A stretch of DNA of 7,467 nt from Proteocatella sp049670425. Its GTDB lineage: Bacteria > Bacillota > Clostridia > Peptostreptococcales > Filifactoraceae. Under the pieces are notes generated by a model. It was given only the letters and a program-made list of their open reading frames with translations. It searched no databases and was not told the DNA's origin. A program made the position numbers and the translations under genes. Position 1 is the first letter of the stretch. Every line of letters starts with the position of its first letter. This document shows, in pieces, positions 6,175 through 7,467 of this stretch. The stretch is taken from the NCBI GenBank assembly GCA_049670425.1, contig JBATTG010000256.1, positions 1 through 7,467 on the forward strand, given 5' to 3'.

Positions 6175-6876
6175 ATGAACTGTATTATTGTTGATGATGA
6201 GTTTCCTTCACGAGAGGAGCTGAAGTATTTTATAAGTAATTTCAGTAATATTGAAATATTAGATGAGTTTGATGACTCAATAATGGCCCTGGAATATATT
6301 GAAAAAAATAAAGTGGATGTTATTTTTATGGATATAAATATGCCTAAGCTCGATGGCATGGCTCTTGGCAAAATCATCAGTCATTTCCCCAAGCATCCTC
6401 TTATTATTTTCATTACTGCCCATAAGGATTTCGCTGTGGATGCCTTCGAAATTCAGGCTTATGACTACATACTCAAACCTTATTCTGAAGAACGTATAGT
6501 CAGTGCCTTGAAAAAAATCGAAAAACCGTCGGAGGAAAAAAATATAAGTAATAAAATAACCCTTTGGAAAGATAATAAGATGATAGTAAAATGTATTGTC
6601 GATATTTCTTATTGTGAAGCAAATGGACGGGAAACTGTAATTTCAATCGATGGAATTCAATACACCATAAATTTAAGCATTACAGAATTTTATAAAAAAC
6701 TTCCTAAAAAAATGTTTTTTAAAAGTCATAGGTCGTATATAATAAATATAGACAAAATAATAGAAATAATCCCCTGGTTTAATAATACTTTTATGTTAAA
6801 AATTCAAGATGAGAGCTTAAATATACCGGTAAGCCGAAATAATATAATTGAATTCAAACATATAATGGGTATATAA
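6175..6876 (+). CDS. LytTR-family response regulator
   Basis: A 233-residue DNA-binding response regulator and cognate partner of the upstream kinase. Receiver domain 1-117: acidic pocket Asp7-Asp8, phospho-acceptor Asp53 in VIFMDINMPKLDG, Thr81 and Lys101 (LKPY). LytTR DNA-binding domain about 128-231, with the typical FFKSHRSYIINIDKI and IPVSRNN segments. This family (LytR/LytT, AgrA, BtsR, YpdB) binds paired direct repeats of about 9 bp upstream of targets, and the adjacent cstA gene is the most likely target. The ribosome site AAGGGAG overlaps the end of the kinase gene and the ATG is 4 nt after its TGA, so the two are translated together at a set ratio. It is the last gene of the operon; its stop codon touches the terminator stem. 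Confidence 0.95.
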   Translation: MNCIIVDDEFPSREELKYFISNFSNIEILDEFDDSIMALEYIEKNKVDVIFMDINMPKLDGMALGKIISHFPKHPLIIFITAHKDFAVDAFEIQAYDYILKPYSEERIVSALKKIEKPSEEKNISNKITLWKDNKMIVKCIVDISYCEANGRETVISIDGIQYTINLSITEFYKKLPKKMFFKSHRSYIINIDKIIEIIPWFNNTFMLKIQDESLNIPVSRNNIIEFKHIMGI

Positions 6877-6898
6877 AAGCACTTTATGTGCTTTTTTT
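6875..6898 (+). terminator. Intrinsic terminator of the operon
   Basis: AAAGCAC (6876-6882) pairs with GTGCTTT (6888-6894) around a TTTAT loop, followed by more T residues to 6898. The stem starts within the stop codon of the regulator gene. It separates the two-component genes from cstA, which must therefore have its own promoter. Confidence 0.85.
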
Positions 6899-6902
6899 GT
6901 CG

Positions 6903-6916
6903 TTTCATGTATGAAA
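6903..6916. promoter_or_regulatory. Small palindrome upstream of cstA
   Basis: TTTCAT (6903-6908) and ATGAAA (6911-6916) form a perfect 6-bp inverted repeat with a 2-nt centre, about 90 bp before the cstA start. It may be an operator; it may also be chance in AT-rich DNA. No regulator is suggested by the sequence. Confidence 0.25.
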
Positions 6917-6921
6917 ACATC

Positions 6922-6987
6922 CTTAATATACAATGATATATTAGAATATTCTTAATAAAGGTATTTTAAATTTTTTACTACTTAATA
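6922..6987. repeat. Three evenly spaced CTTAATA direct repeats before cstA
   Basis: CTTAATA occurs at 6922-6928, 6951-6957 and 6981-6987, spaced 29 and 30 bp, close to three helical turns. Read on the minus strand each ends in ATTAAG, partly like the LytTR half-site (ACAGTTAAG type). The first and third match about 7 of 9 positions of the degenerate consensus. They lie between the operon terminator and the cstA ribosome site, where a LytTR regulator of cstA would be expected to bind. The third copy is only 5 bp from the ribosome site, so it could also act in repression or be chance. No convincing -35/-10 pair was found here. Confidence 0.4.
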
Positions 6988-7006
6988 TTACGAGGAGGAA
7001 ATAAAA

Positions 7007-7467
7007 ATGGCAACTTTTTTAATTGGTATGGTTATACTCATCGTAGGAGGTATTGTTTACGGGTCTTATATAGACAAACTTTTTGGTCCCGATGACAGAA
7101 AAACTCCTGCAATAACCAAAAATGACGGTGTAGATTACGTTCCTATGAAAAAATGGAAAAACGGACTTATTCAATTACTTAACATCGCAGGTACTGGACC
7201 AATCTTAGGACCGATACAAGGTATCCTGTTTGGACCAATAGCGTTCATAACAATACCTATTGGATGTGTTCTTGGAGGCGCTGTACATGACTATATGTCA
7301 GGTATGATGTCACTTAGAGAAGATGGTGCCCAGATGCCGGCGCTTATCAAAAAATTCATGGGAAATAAGATATTCCAGGTTTACAACATTTTCCTATCTT
7401 TACTTATGTTGCTAGTTGGAGCAGTTTTCATATACACTCCTGGAGACCTTGCGGTTACTCAGCTGCT
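7007..7467 (+). CDS. cstA: CstA-family peptide/pyruvate transporter (5' part)
   Basis: An open frame of 153 codons runs off the right edge. It encodes the N-terminal part of a carbon-starvation protein A family transporter, an integral membrane protein that imports peptides (CstA) or pyruvate (BtsT/CstA). Visible are a first membrane segment (about 3-20), then the family's highly conserved block: GVDYVPMKKW (41-50), QLLNIAGTGPILGPIQGILFGP (56-77), a second membrane segment, and GGAVHDYMSGMMSLREDG (90-107). A further membrane segment begins near 127. AGGAGG (6993-6998) lies 8 nt before ATG. Expression is separate from the kinase/regulator operon because of the terminator at 6875-6898. The neighbouring LytS/LytTR pair resembles the BtsSR-BtsT arrangement. 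Substrate cannot be told from this fragment. Confidence 0.93.
   Translation, partial: MATFLIGMVILIVGGIVYGSYIDKLFGPDDRKTPAITKNDGVDYVPMKKWKNGLIQLLNIAGTGPILGPIQGILFGPIAFITIPIGCVLGGAVHDYMSGMMSLREDGAQMPALIKKFMGNKIFQVYNIFLSLLMLLVGAVFIYTPGDLAVTQL

Overview
The window looks like chromosome of a low-GC Clostridia-type Firmicute. Intergenic DNA is very AT-rich, every gene has a strong Shine-Dalgarno (AGGAGG/GGGAG type), the promoters are consensus sigma-A, and the protein set (DUF3798 lipoprotein, M29 aminopeptidase, short-form CstA, LytS/LytTR pair) is typical of peptide- and amino-acid-using anaerobes. No mobile element, CRISPR array, tRNA or rRNA was seen.

Left part (1-1765): a bidirectional terminator, then a minus-strand monocistronic gene for a DUF3798 binding-protein-like lipoprotein (92-1240). 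Upstream of it on the same strand is a gene-free but information-rich stretch of about 250 bp (1389-1674). It has a consensus promoter (TTGACA, 17 bp, TAAAAT), a G+C-rich body (52% against 18% in the flanks), a closing stem that joins its two ends, a possible kissing-loop pair, and a terminator. This is best read as an independent structured small RNA. Its size, architecture and taxonomic setting fit the raiA motif, but that assignment is a hypothesis.

Centre (1757-6898): a divergent plus-strand operon of five closely spaced genes, from an extended -10 promoter to an intrinsic terminator. The order is M29 metallo-aminopeptidase, CcdA membrane thiol-electron carrier, membrane-anchored TlpA-like thioredoxin (CPPC), LytS/BtsS-type sensor kinase, LytTR response regulator.

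Right end (7007-7467): the first 153 codons of a CstA-family peptide/pyruvate transporter, with its own leader of about 110 bp carrying three evenly spaced CTTAATA repeats and a small palindrome.

How the genes may work together: LytS-like kinases with LytTR regulators next to CstA-type transporters recall E. coli BtsS/BtsR-BtsT, which senses and imports pyruvate. The working model is that the kinase senses an extracellular nutrient (pyruvate or a peptide), the regulator activates cstA through the leader repeats, and the aminopeptidase degrades imported peptides. CcdA-TlpA would supply extracytoplasmic reducing power. This linkage is inference; the individual family assignments are firm.
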